In this document: piece by piece, positions 1 to 6,726 of the stretch
How positions within the stretch are numbered: position 1 is the first letter of the stretch
How the letters are laid out: every line of letters begins with the position of its first letter
Source: an uncultured Clostridia bacterium
Lineage (GTDB): Bacteria; Bacillota; Clostridia; Oscillospirales; Ruminococcaceae
Direction: 5' to 3'
Assembly (NCBI GenBank): GCA_947624425.1
Contig: CANQKG010000050.1
Coordinates: 1 to 8,735, forward strand
Length of the DNA: 8,735 nt
The notes under the pieces: model-generated
Databases searched by the model: none
Told to the model about the DNA's origin: nothing
Seen by the model: only the letters and a program-made list of their open reading frames with translations
Position numbers and translations under genes: made by a program

Positions 1-100
1 GCTGAGGTCTTTGGTGTTGCACTTGCTTGACAATCTGCCGGGGACCATGCGGCAGCATGGTGGTGGGATTCACAGTCCCATGCAAAATAATCTCGCTATG
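1..100. other. Unassigned left edge with overlapping inverted repeats
   Basis: No gene can be assigned to the first 100 bases. One frame is open on each strand, but neither translation resembles a protein I recognise. The stretch holds CCATGC at 45-50, its complement GCATGG at 55-60, and CCATGC again at 78-83, so the middle element could pair with either side. TGGGA at 64-68 can also pair with TCCCA at 76-80. No T-run follows any of these hairpins on either strand, so this is not a recognisable terminator for trmO. It could be the end of a gene or RNA lying to the left of the window. Confidence 0.3.
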
Positions 101-808
101 TTAAAACGGCACGGGGTCGTCTTTCTCCCACGGTACGATTTCGCAGACGGTCAGCACGCCCTTTGCGACCCGGAACCGGATATCCTGCCCCGCATAGGGC
201 ATACCGTACACCCGCTCCTCGTCCGACTGATAAGCCGGACGGGGATCCTCCGCCAGCGCCGCCAGCAGTCCCTCCCGCTTTTCGGGCGGGATTTTTTGCA
301 GCAGTGTGTCGGGACATTCCACCCGCAGCGGGTGAGCAAAGGGCGTACCCAGTCCGTCCGCCGCATCGGGGTGGGCGTCGGTATAAGGAAGATAGGGCTT
401 GACGTCCAGAATGGGAGTGCCGTCCATCAGATCGGCGCCTGTGATATACAGCACGGGCGCGTCCGGCTCGTCCCGGCCGATCCGCTCCAGCCGTACCGAG
501 GACAGCCCGATCGCATTGGGGCGAAAGGGCGAACGGGTGGCAAACACCCCCACCCGCCGGTTCCCGCCCAGACGAGGCGGTCGGACGGTAGACGACCACT
601 CCGCCCGCTTTACCTCAGAAAACTGCCAGATCAGCCAGAGATGCGAAAAGCTCTCCAGTCCCCGCACCGCCTCTAAGCGGCGGTAGGCCGGCTCGAACAC
701 CACCGCCGCTTTCAGCCCGTCGGACAGCCCGCTTTGCCGCGGCAGTCCGAATTTGGTCGGAAAATCGCTGCGGATATGCGCGATCACCTGCATGGATACC
801 TCTGCCAT
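101..808 (-). CDS. trmO: tRNA (N6-threonylcarbamoyladenosine(37)-N6)-methyltransferase TrmO
   Basis: TrmO (also TsaA/YaeB, UPF0066) uses S-adenosylmethionine to methylate N6 of t6A at position 37 of some ANN-reading tRNAs, giving m6t6A in the cytosol. The 235-residue product matches the length of the E. coli enzyme. Family hallmarks are visible in order: the N-terminal strand running into KFGLPRQSG (residues 19-27), SFSHLWLIWQF (53-63), the signature RPPRLGGNRRVGVFATRSPF (76-95) followed by RPNAIGLSSV, and DLMDGTPILDVKPYLPY (126-142). A C-terminal domain carries DPRPAYQ and AGQDIRF. The frame stays open upstream to 892, but the ATG at 808 follows a purine-rich GGGGGCGG and gives the family N-terminus. 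A further ATG at 793 would also keep the fold. A SigA-like promoter lies directly upstream. It is transcribed away from the neighbouring coat genes and has no functional link to them. Confidence 0.93.
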   Translation of the reverse strand: MAEVSMQVIAHIRSDFPTKFGLPRQSGLSDGLKAAVVFEPAYRRLEAVRGLESFSHLWLIWQFSEVKRAEWSSTVRPPRLGGNRRVGVFATRSPFRPNAIGLSSVRLERIGRDEPDAPVLYITGADLMDGTPILDVKPYLPYTDAHPDAADGLGTPFAHPLRVECPDTLLQKIPPEKREGLLAALAEDPRPAYQSDEERVYGMPYAGQDIRFRVAKGVLTVCEIVPWEKDDPVPF

Positions 809-829
809 AACGCCGCCCCCTTTTTCGGC

Positions 830-859
830 ATGATAGCACGAAAAGGAGGCAGGCGTCAA
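830..859 (-). promoter_or_regulatory. SigA-type promoter for trmO
   Basis: On the minus strand TTGACG (plus positions 854-859) is followed after 18 bases by TATCAT (830-835). Both hexamers are one base off the vegetative consensus. Transcription would start near 823, leaving a leader of about 15 bases that contains the purine-rich ribosome binding region of trmO. Confidence 0.65.
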
Positions 860-867
860 GTAACGGA

Positions 868-897
868 GTATATTTCCGGCAAAGGGCGGCATACTAA
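868..897 (+). promoter_or_regulatory. Sporulation sigma-factor promoter for the coat gene pair (SigE- or SigG-like)
   Basis: CATACTAA at 890-897 resembles the -10 element of sporulation sigma factors. GTATATT at 868-874 upstream resembles the SigE -35 element with a 15-base spacer, and its first five bases, GTATA, also fit a SigG-type -35 with a 17-base spacer. No SigA-like pair was seen here. The downstream genes encode small spore-coat proteins, which supports a sporulation promoter. SigE (mother cell) is the biologically expected choice for coat genes, while the -10 fits SigG slightly better. The exact sigma factor is inference. Confidence 0.55.
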
Positions 898-924
898 AGG
901 CAAATCGTACAGGAGGTGCTTAGC

Positions 925-1098
925 ATGACCACCAAAGAGCTGCTTTATATTGAGGACGCATTGGGACATGAACAGTATTTCCAGACAAAATGCAGGGAAA
1001 CGGCAAGCCAGATCCAGGACAGCGACTTAAAAAGCTATGTGGAACGGCTGGCGGAGGATCACCGTCAGATCTTCCGGAGCTTTTACGGTCTGCTGTAA
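925..1098 (+). CDS. Small spore-coat-associated protein (57 aa)
   Basis: A 57-residue, charged, helix-rich protein with no signal peptide or membrane segment. It carries ALGHEQYFQTKC near residues 11-22 and ends in FRSFYGLL. It resembles the very small proteins found directly upstream of CotF-like coat proteins in Clostridia, where the two form a pair. The ATG at 925 sits seven bases after a full AGGAGGT (911-917), which decides the start against the in-frame GTG at 916. The stop overlaps the ribosome binding site of the next gene, so the two are almost certainly translated from one message. A sporulation-type promoter precedes it. The precise role is unknown: a structural or assembly role in the spore coat is inferred from its partner. 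The charged helical pattern with HEQ and EDH could suggest a two-helix ferritin-like fragment, but I cannot show that. Confidence 0.72.
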   Translation: MTTKELLYIEDALGHEQYFQTKCRETASQIQDSDLKSYVERLAEDHRQIFRSFYGLL

Positions 1099-1111
1099 GG
1101 AGGAACGAAAG

Positions 1112-1357
1112 ATGAACGATAAGAATTTGATGGAAAACATTCTGCTGCTGGAAAAAGGGGTCTGCGACCTCTTTCTGCACGGCGCCGTGGAGTCCTCCAC
1201 CGCACAGGTACACGACACCTTCCAGTCGGCGCTCAACGACTCGCTGCGAATGCAGGACGGCATTTACGACAAGATGTCGGCAAAGGGCTGGTATCCCACC
1301 GAGCAGGCAGAGCAGGACAAGGTAAACTCGGTCAAGATGAAATTCAACGCATCCTAA
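1112..1357 (+). CDS. CotF-family spore coat protein
   Basis: An 81-residue protein of the CotF-like spore coat family. The clearest block is SSTAQVHDTFQSALNDSLRM followed by QDGIYDKMSAKGWY (residues 29-62): this is the family's central helix and the conserved MxxKGWY turn that ends it. The short C-terminal helix (TEQAEQDKV, 64-72) is also typical. The protein is much shorter than Bacillus CotF and corresponds to the minimal single-domain form common in Clostridia. It is expected in the outer layers of the spore. The start at 1112 follows AAGGAGG (1097-1103), which overlaps the stop of the upstream coat gene, so the pair forms a tight two-gene operon. A strong terminator follows 20 bases after the stop and closes the unit. 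The fold-level assignment is firm; its position in the coat is inferred. Confidence 0.85.
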   Translation: MNDKNLMENILLLEKGVCDLFLHGAVESSTAQVHDTFQSALNDSLRMQDGIYDKMSAKGWYPTEQAEQDKVNSVKMKFNAS

Positions 1358-1377
1358 GCATGGCGACAGCCACGCTC

Positions 1378-1411
1378 AAGCGGGTCGATCGGATCGACCC
1401 GCTTTTTCTTT
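1378..1411 (+). terminator. Intrinsic terminator of the coat operon
   Basis: AAGCGGGTCGA (1378-1388) pairs perfectly with TCGACCCGCTT (1394-1404) around a five-base loop, and the 3' arm runs into TTTTTCTTT (1403-1411). This is a textbook Rho-independent terminator that separates the coat genes from the two-component operon. Confidence 0.92.
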
Positions 1412-1416
1412 CACCT

Positions 1417-1444
1417 CGCATCGCATCACAGCAGACAACGCATC
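1417..1444. repeat. CGCATC direct repeats, possible LytTR regulator site
   Basis: CGCATC occurs at 1417-1422, 1422-1427 and 1439-1444. The outer copies lie 22 bp apart, two helical turns, which is the spacing at which LytTR dimers usually bind direct repeats. They lie about 21-49 bp upstream of the -35 box of the operon that encodes a LytTR regulator. The bases do not match the AgrA consensus well, so a role in autoregulation is only a hypothesis. Confidence 0.25.
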
Positions 1445-1465
1445 TGTCGTAAAAGCGGCGCCTTC

Positions 1466-1494
1466 TTGTCTTTTTTCACGCACTGTGCTATGAT
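1466..1494 (+). promoter_or_regulatory. SigA-type promoter of the two-component/ABC operon
   Basis: TTGTCT (1466-1471) and TATGAT (1489-1494) are separated by exactly 17 bases. Transcription would start near 1501, giving a leader of about 17 bases before the ATG at 1518. No other strong promoter or terminator was found before 6676, so this one may drive all four genes. Confidence 0.7.
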
Positions 1495-1517
1495 AAATCG
1501 AAAAGGGCGGTGATCTT

Positions 1518-2228
1518 ATGCCATATCGTATTGCGGTTTGCGATGACAATCAAACCGATCTGCGCTATATCACCGCCATTGTCTCCGACTGGGCAGAAGC
1601 GGCACAGACCGCCGTGCAAATACAAGCCTTTCCGTCCGCGGAGGCGTTTCTGTTCCGGTATGCCGAAGACAAGGCGTTCGACATTCTGCTGCTGGATATT
1701 GAAATGGGAGAGATGGACGGCGTAGCGCTTGCCAAAGAGGTGCGGCGTGAAAATGACGCCGTGCAGATTGTATTCCTCACCGGATTTTCCGACTTTATCT
1801 CCGAGGGATACGAGGTATCCGCCCTGCACTACTTGATGAAGCCGATATCTTCCGAAAAGCTGGCGGCTGTTCTGGATAAAGCGGTCGCCCATTTGGAAAA
1901 GCAGGAGCAGTCGGTGATCTTTACCACACAGGGCAATACCGTCCGTCTGCCGGTCGGCGACGTCATGTTCGTCGAAGCGTTTGCCCACTCCTGCACTGTG
2001 ACCACCACACGGGGCACGTTTGCACTGCGCACCGGCATTTCGGAGATCGAGCAGATGCTGGGAGAAGGTTTCACCCGCTGCCACCGCTCCTATTTGGTGG
2101 GGATCCGGCATATCCGCACGATCGGGAAAGAAGCGGTCACACTGGATAACGGGAAACAGATACCGCTCTCCCGCAGACGGTATGATGCTGTAAATCAGGC
2201 GTTTATCCGCTATTTTATGGGAGGGTAA
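1518..2228 (+). CDS. LytTR-family response regulator transcription factor
   Basis: A 236-residue response regulator of the AgrA/ComE/VirR type. Residues 1-125 form a receiver domain: the acidic pocket is D9-D10 in AVCDDN, the phosphoacceptor is D60 in LLLDIEMGEMDG, the switch threonine is T88 in FLTGF, and the conserved lysine is K108 in YLMKP. Residues 132-236 form a LytTR DNA-binding domain, with VMFVEAFAHSCTV (149-161), FTRCHRSYLVGIRHI (185-199) and IPLSRRRYD (215-223). Every residue needed for phosphorylation is present. The ATG at 1518 follows AAGGGCGGTG at a normal distance, and a good SigA-like promoter ends 23 bases upstream. Its stop is one base from the start of the kinase gene, so the pair is translationally coupled. 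The likely targets are its own operon and the downstream exporter genes; this is inferred from position. Confidence 0.95.
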   Translation: MPYRIAVCDDNQTDLRYITAIVSDWAEAAQTAVQIQAFPSAEAFLFRYAEDKAFDILLLDIEMGEMDGVALAKEVRRENDAVQIVFLTGFSDFISEGYEVSALHYLMKPISSEKLAAVLDKAVAHLEKQEQSVIFTTQGNTVRLPVGDVMFVEAFAHSCTVTTTRGTFALRTGISEIEQMLGEGFTRCHRSYLVGIRHIRTIGKEAVTLDNGKQIPLSRRRYDAVNQAFIRYFMGG

Positions 2229-2229
2229 C

Positions 2230-2898
2230 ATGGGGCTTCTCAATATTTTGTTCGGCCGTATGATTGACCGGCGCATCGCAGAATATCAGAACGACCTGCT
2301 CTCCCGACACTATGACGAAGTGCAGAACATCTACCGCACCATGCGAGGCTGGCGGCACGACTACCACAACCATATTCAAACGCTGCTCGCCCTCTCCGGT
2401 GACGAGGAAAAAACGCGGGAATATCTCTACAAGCTGAATGATGATCTCACCACCGTAGATTCTGTAATCAAGACGGGAAATGTGATGATCGACGCGATCT
2501 TAAACAGCAAGCTGTCTCTCATCAAATCCAAGGGAATCACAGTGGACGCAAAAGCCGTGGTACCGGAGAAGCTGAGCATATCGGAGATCGACCTCTGCGT
2601 GATGATCGGCAACCTGCTGGATAACGCGATCGAGGCCTGTATGAAACAACCGGAGGACGCCAACCGCTTCATCCGGGTGTTCATCGGGCTGTTGAAAGGG
2701 CAGCTGTACCTCTCTGTTTCCAATTCGGTGGGCGGCGAGGTGAAAAAGCAGGGCAGGTCTTATCTCTCCACCAAAGGCAGTGCCGGTCACGGCTTCGGAT
2801 TGGTGCGGGTGGATCGAATCGCCGCGCGGTATGGCGGGTATGTCAACCGCCAAAACGAGGAGGGCGTGTTCGCCACCGAAATCATGCTCCCATTATAA
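2230..2898 (+). CDS. Soluble GHKL-type sensor histidine kinase without a membrane domain
   Basis: A 222-residue kinase, about half the length of AgrC-like kinases, because the polytopic N-terminal sensor is absent. Residues 1-38 form a polar helix with only a short hydrophobic start (LLNILFG). The phospho-acceptor region is MRGWRHDYHNHIQT (38-51), with H43 the likely phosphorylated histidine. The ATPase part shows the N-box NLLDNAIEAC (128-137) and the G-box GHGFGL (186-191), and ends in a normal VFATEIMLPL strand, so it is not truncated at the C-terminus. The start at 2230 follows GGGAGGGT and lies one base after the regulator's stop. No longer N-terminus fits, since the regulator occupies that DNA. 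The partner is surely the adjacent LytTR regulator. The signal is unknown: it must be cytosolic or be passed on by a membrane partner, for which the downstream exporter is the obvious candidate. Confidence 0.92.
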   Translation: MGLLNILFGRMIDRRIAEYQNDLLSRHYDEVQNIYRTMRGWRHDYHNHIQTLLALSGDEEKTREYLYKLNDDLTTVDSVIKTGNVMIDAILNSKLSLIKSKGITVDAKAVVPEKLSISEIDLCVMIGNLLDNAIEACMKQPEDANRFIRVFIGLLKGQLYLSVSNSVGGEVKKQGRSYLSTKGSAGHGFGLVRVDRIAARYGGYVNRQNEEGVFATEIMLPL

Positions 2899-2987
2899 TG
2901 CCATTGGCGCCGCTATTTTGACCATTCGTGCAAAAATCGACAAAGCCAAATCGCCTGATGGTAGGATAACAGCAGGAGGTGAGCGGC

Positions 2988-4814
2988 ATGAAACGGGAGA
3001 AAAAACAAAAGCCCAGGTATTCGCTGGGTCAAAATCTGGTCTACTATTACAAGATCCTGCGGCAGAACAAAAGCAAGGTCATTTACATGGTAGCCGCCGG
3101 AATACCGTTTGCGATTATTGCCACACTGCTTGCAAACTACACGCCGAAGATCATTTTGGATCGGCTGGAATTCGGTGATCCGTATACCCGGATCGCTTTT
3201 ATCATTGTGGGCGTCTTTGCCGCGCAGCTGCTCACAGATTTGGTGAACAACGGCGTCAACGCGCAGAAAAGTATGTATACCGTGGACGTATTCTCCTACT
3301 TCAGCGTACTGACAGAGAAAAAGCTTTTGGAGATCGACTATGAATATCTGGAGGATCCGCAGGTGCAGGTCATCAAAAGCAAGGCGCATCAGGCGGCGGC
3401 GCATAACCATACTGCAATGGTAAACCTGCCCAATACGCTTTCTGCCTTTATGACCAATCTCCTGCAGTTTGTGATCTTCGGCGGCATCCTGAGCACCCTG
3501 AACCCCGTGATTATCCTGCTGCTGATCGGCACTTCCTTCCTCAACTATCTGCCCCAAAAGCTGCTCCGGGAATACACCCACCGCACCAAGGACGCCCGGC
3601 AGAAAGAAGGACGGAAACTCTCCTATTTTTCCAGACTTTCGGACAACTTCGGGATTGCGAAGGACGTGCGGCTTTACAACATGGACAGCTGGCTGACCGA
3701 TGCGGAAAAGGCTGCCTTTTCCCGCTATCAGAAATTACTGATGCAGCTGGAAAACCGCTCCTTTTTCGTTTCTCTCGTCAACTTTTCCGTGACCCTGCTC
3801 CGGGACGGCGCCGCCTATGCCTATCTGATCTGGCGCGCCGTGCGCGGAGAGATCAGTTCGGGCGATTTTGTGCTGTATTTTGCGGCGATCTCCAATTTCA
3901 GCGGTTGGTTCACCGGAGTATTAAACGGCTGGTCCGCCCTCCACACCGCCAGCCTGCAAATTTGCGATTTCCGGGAATACCTGGAGATCCCCGACAAATT
4001 CAATCACGGTGCGGGCGTCCCGCTCCCGTCCGAGGGAGAACCGCTGCAAATTCAACTGCGGGACGTCTCCTTTACCTATCCGAAAGCGGAAAAGCCGACG
4101 CTGACGCATATCAACCTCACCATCGGCGGCGGAGAAAAGCTGGCGGTGGTGGGTCTCAACGGCGCCGGCAAAACGACGCTGGTCAAGCTCATCTGCGGAC
4201 TGTATACCCCGACCGAAGGAGAAATCTTAGTAAACGGTCACCCGATCGACGCATACAATCGGGAGGAATACTACTCGATGATCTCCGCCATCTTCCAGTT
4301 TTCGGTCACGCTGCCCATCTCGATCTCCGAGAATATCGGGGTCTGCGAAAAGGAAGAACTGGATACCGAACGGCTGGAGCGCGCCGTCCGGCTGGCAGGA
4401 CTGACCCAAAAGATCAGCAGTCTGCCACTGGGATTGGATACACCCATCAACAAGACCATCCATGACAATGGTATCGAATTGTCCGGCGGAGAACTGCAGC
4501 GATTACTGCTCGCCCGCGCCATCTACAAGGACGCACGGCTGCTGGTACTCGACGAGCCGACCGCCGCCCTTGACCCGGTGGCGGAAAGTGAGGTCTATGC
4601 CCAATATCATGAGATGGCGAAAGATAAAACTTCTATTTTCATCTCCCACCGGCTGGCTTCCACCCGCTTCTGTGACCGAATCATCCTGATAGACGGCGGA
4701 ACCATCTCCGAGGAAGGTACGCACGACAGGCTTCTCGCACGGGGCGGCAAATATGCCGAACTGTTTCACCTGCAAAGCCAATATTATCAGGAGCAGGGGG
4801 TGACGGCATGCTGA
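2988..4814 (+). CDS. ABC exporter half-transporter, subunit 1 (membrane domain fused to ATPase)
   Basis: A 608-residue ABC exporter half-transporter: an N-terminal membrane domain (about 30-320) with hydrophobic helices near 31-51, 68-86, 155-188 and 260-305, then an ATPase domain. The nucleotide site is complete: Walker A GLNGAGKTT (389-397), Q-loop Q437, signature LSGGE (498-502), Walker B LLVLDE with D522 and catalytic E523, and H-loop H554 in ISHRLAS. There is no peptidase C39 domain, so it is not a bacteriocin-processing exporter. The ATG at 2988 lies seven bases after AGGAGGTG; an in-frame GTG at 2979 lies inside that ribosome site and is rejected. The 89 bases after the kinase gene hold no terminator and no convincing promoter. 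Its last seven bases overlap the next exporter gene, so a heterodimer is very likely. The substrate (drug, lipid or peptide) cannot be told from sequence. Confidence 0.93.
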   Translation: MKREKKQKPRYSLGQNLVYYYKILRQNKSKVIYMVAAGIPFAIIATLLANYTPKIILDRLEFGDPYTRIAFIIVGVFAAQLLTDLVNNGVNAQKSMYTVDVFSYFSVLTEKKLLEIDYEYLEDPQVQVIKSKAHQAAAHNHTAMVNLPNTLSAFMTNLLQFVIFGGILSTLNPVIILLLIGTSFLNYLPQKLLREYTHRTKDARQKEGRKLSYFSRLSDNFGIAKDVRLYNMDSWLTDAEKAAFSRYQKLLMQLENRSFFVSLVNFSVTLLRDGAAYAYLIWRAVRGEISSGDFVLYFAAISNFSGWFTGVLNGWSALHTASLQICDFREYLEIPDKFNHGAGVPLPSEGEPLQIQLRDVSFTYPKAEKPTLTHINLTIGGGEKLAVVGLNGAGKTTLVKLICGLYTPTEGEILVNGHPIDAYNREEYYSMISAIFQFSVTLPISISENIGVCEKEELDTERLERAVRLAGLTQKISSLPLGLDTPINKTIHDNGIELSGGELQRLLLARAIYKDARLLVLDEPTAALDPVAESEVYAQYHEMAKDKTSIFISHRLASTRFCDRIILIDGGTISEEGTHDRLLARGGKYAELFHLQSQYYQEQGVTAC

Positions 4815-6676
4815 AGGAACTGAAAAAGGACATTCAACTGATCCTGCGGGGCTACAAGCTTATTTGGACGATCGACAACAACCTGATTATTTGGGATATC
4901 TTCCGCGCCCTGCTCACCGTTGTGTCTCCCTATACCACCATCTATCTGTCGGCGCGCATCATCAGCGGGATCGCGGCGGGCGAGCCGTTTCGACAGCTGA
5001 TGTTTTATGCGGCGCTGACCATCTTCATCCAATTCGCCATGTCGCTCCTCACCCGTGCGGTCACCAGAAAAGTGAACGCCGCAAACCAAACGCGACATGA
5101 TTTGTTTGAGATATACTTCAGCTCGGTCAATCGGAATATGCAGTATGAGCATCTGGAAAATCCCGAAACTCATCTCAGGAAGGACCGGATCACCCGGGCG
5201 GCGGACGCCAGCGGATTTGGCTTTACCTACCTGATCTTTCAGATCGAAGGGTGTGTCAATGCCATCGCGTCGGTCATCCTGTCGGTCACGCTGACCGCCA
5301 GCCTGTTCACCGCCCGGGTGCCGGGACATACCGACGGACTGTGGGGATTTTTAAACTCCCCGTGGGCTTTTCTGCCAATCCTCGGACTGCTGATCTTCCA
5401 GATCTTTGCCGTCTCCTCCCTGAATCGAAGATCTGCGGATGTGTTTTACCGAGAAATTAAGAACTTTGCAGACCAGAATCGGCTCTCTTCTTACTATCAC
5501 GGTATGTTGGAGGAATATGAAACAGGCGCGGAGATCCGGCTGTTTCACGAAGCGCCATTGATTGAAAAATCATGGCTGAAAACCCTCATCCACCCGACCT
5601 ATCTGCAAAATGTAATCCGTGCGCAAAGCCGATTCGCACGGATACGAAGCTGCGTTGGATTTGTCATGAACATCTCCCTTTACCTGTTTATCGCGGCGAA
5701 AGCCTATCTCGGCGCGTTCGGGATCGGCAACTTCGTCCTCTACACCGGCGCCATCTCCCGGTTTGTGAATGCGATGACCAATTTTTTCGGGAACGCCGTC
5801 GATTTGAAAGCGAACAACGCCTATCTGGAGGAGATCTTCGCGTATATCGATATGCCCAATTCGATGTACCAGGGCACCCTGCCGGTGGAAAAGCGGGCAT
5901 TCTGCGAGGGCGGCGACAATGAGTATGAGATCGAATTTCGGGACGTTTCCTTCCGCTATCCCGCATCGGACGCCTATGCGCTGCGGCATATCAACCTGAA
6001 ATTCCGAATTGGCGAACGGATGGCGGTGGTCGGGAAAAACGGCAGCGGGAAAACCACCTTTATCAAGCTGCTCTGCCGTCTGTACGATCCGACCGAAGGC
6101 GAGATCCTGCTCAACGGCATCGACATCAAAAAGTACAATTATGCTGAGTACATGAGCTTATTCTCAGTGGTGTTTCAGGATTTCAAGCTGCTTTCGTTCA
6201 GCCTTGGGCAAAATGTTGCCGCCGCCGTGCAGTATGATCCCGAACGGGTCGAGGCATGCCTGCGGGAGGCAGGCTTTGGCGACCGACTGGAGCATATGCC
6301 GGACGGGCTGGAAACATATCTCTACAAGAGCTTTGACGAAAAGGGCGTGGAGATATCGGGCGGCGAAGCGCAAAAGATTGCGCTTGCCCGTGCACTCTAC
6401 AAGGACGCGCCGTTCATCGTCCTCGACGAACCGACCGCCGCCCTCGATCCGGTGGCGGAAAGCGAGGTCTACAGCAAGTTCAACGAGATGGTGCATGACA
6501 AAACCGCCGTCTATATTAGCCACCGGCTCTCCTCCTGCCGATTCTGCGACGATATCGTTGTGTTTGACAACGGGCAGGTGGTTCAGCGCGGCAGCCACGA
6601 CACACTGGTCGCAGACCAAAACGGCGTTTACCATGATCTATGGACCGCCCAAGCGCAGTATTATGTCACCGAATAA
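4808..6676 (+). CDS. ABC exporter half-transporter, subunit 2 (membrane domain fused to ATPase)
   Basis: A 622-residue ABC exporter subunit with the same layout as its upstream partner. Membrane helices are visible near 32-53, 62-82, 140-168, 185-202 and 283-325. The ATPase domain has Walker A GKNGSGKTT (409-417), Q-loop Q457, signature ISGGE (516-520), Walker B FIVLDE with D540 and catalytic E541, and H-loop H572 in ISHRLSS. The catalytic glutamate is kept in both subunits, so both ATP sites of a heterodimer could be active; many heterodimeric exporters have one degenerate site. Translation starts inside the end of subunit 1 (seven-base overlap, ATGCTGA), after GGGGGTG. The segment around DEPTAALDPVAESEVY is identical in both proteins and close at DNA level, which suggests tandem duplication. 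It is the last gene before an 18-bp terminator stem. Confidence 0.93.
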   Translation: MLKELKKDIQLILRGYKLIWTIDNNLIIWDIFRALLTVVSPYTTIYLSARIISGIAAGEPFRQLMFYAALTIFIQFAMSLLTRAVTRKVNAANQTRHDLFEIYFSSVNRNMQYEHLENPETHLRKDRITRAADASGFGFTYLIFQIEGCVNAIASVILSVTLTASLFTARVPGHTDGLWGFLNSPWAFLPILGLLIFQIFAVSSLNRRSADVFYREIKNFADQNRLSSYYHGMLEEYETGAEIRLFHEAPLIEKSWLKTLIHPTYLQNVIRAQSRFARIRSCVGFVMNISLYLFIAAKAYLGAFGIGNFVLYTGAISRFVNAMTNFFGNAVDLKANNAYLEEIFAYIDMPNSMYQGTLPVEKRAFCEGGDNEYEIEFRDVSFRYPASDAYALRHINLKFRIGERMAVVGKNGSGKTTFIKLLCRLYDPTEGEILLNGIDIKKYNYAEYMSLFSVVFQDFKLLSFSLGQNVAAAVQYDPERVEACLREAGFGDRLEHMPDGLETYLYKSFDEKGVEISGGEAQKIALARALYKDAPFIVLDEPTAALDPVAESEVYSKFNEMVHDKTAVYISHRLSSCRFCDDIVVFDNGQVVQRGSHDTLVADQNGVYHDLWTAQAQYYVTE

Positions 6677-6714
6677 AATAAAAATCCACTCGCGTAGCGG
6701 GTGGATTTTTATTT
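6676..6714. terminator. Bidirectional intrinsic terminator between the exporter operon and cotJC
   Basis: Bases 6676-6693 pair with 6697-6714 in an 18-bp stem with one G-T wobble and a three-base GTA loop. The GC-rich core is flanked by an A-rich left arm and a T-rich right arm, so either strand gives a hairpin followed by a U-run. It begins in the stop codon of exporter subunit 2 and ends 12 bases from the cotJC stop on the other strand, and so can serve both converging operons. Confidence 0.92.
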
Positions 6715-6726
6715 ACAAAAAGATAT

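Noticed and set aside
11..676. A 221-codon plus-strand frame opposite trmO
   Set aside because: It is antisense to a clear TrmO gene, is rich in Arg/Pro/His as shadow frames of GC-rich genes are, and has no ribosome site.
1488..2276. A 262-codon minus-strand frame opposite the response regulator
   Set aside because: The plus strand encodes a complete receiver and LytTR domain with all key residues. The minus frame has no recognisable domain.
2898..2921. A seven-codon frame (MPLAPLF) starting on the kinase stop, considered as a signal peptide gene
   Set aside because: There is no ribosome site upstream and it is too short to be told from chance.
2918..2967. TTGACC and TAGGAT before the exporter genes considered as a promoter
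   Set aside because: The spacer is 38 bases, far from the 16-18 needed, and no other -10 fits.
2780..3178. A 132-codon frame bridging the kinase end and exporter start
   Set aside because: It overlaps two well-supported genes in a different frame and has no ribosome site or recognisable domain.
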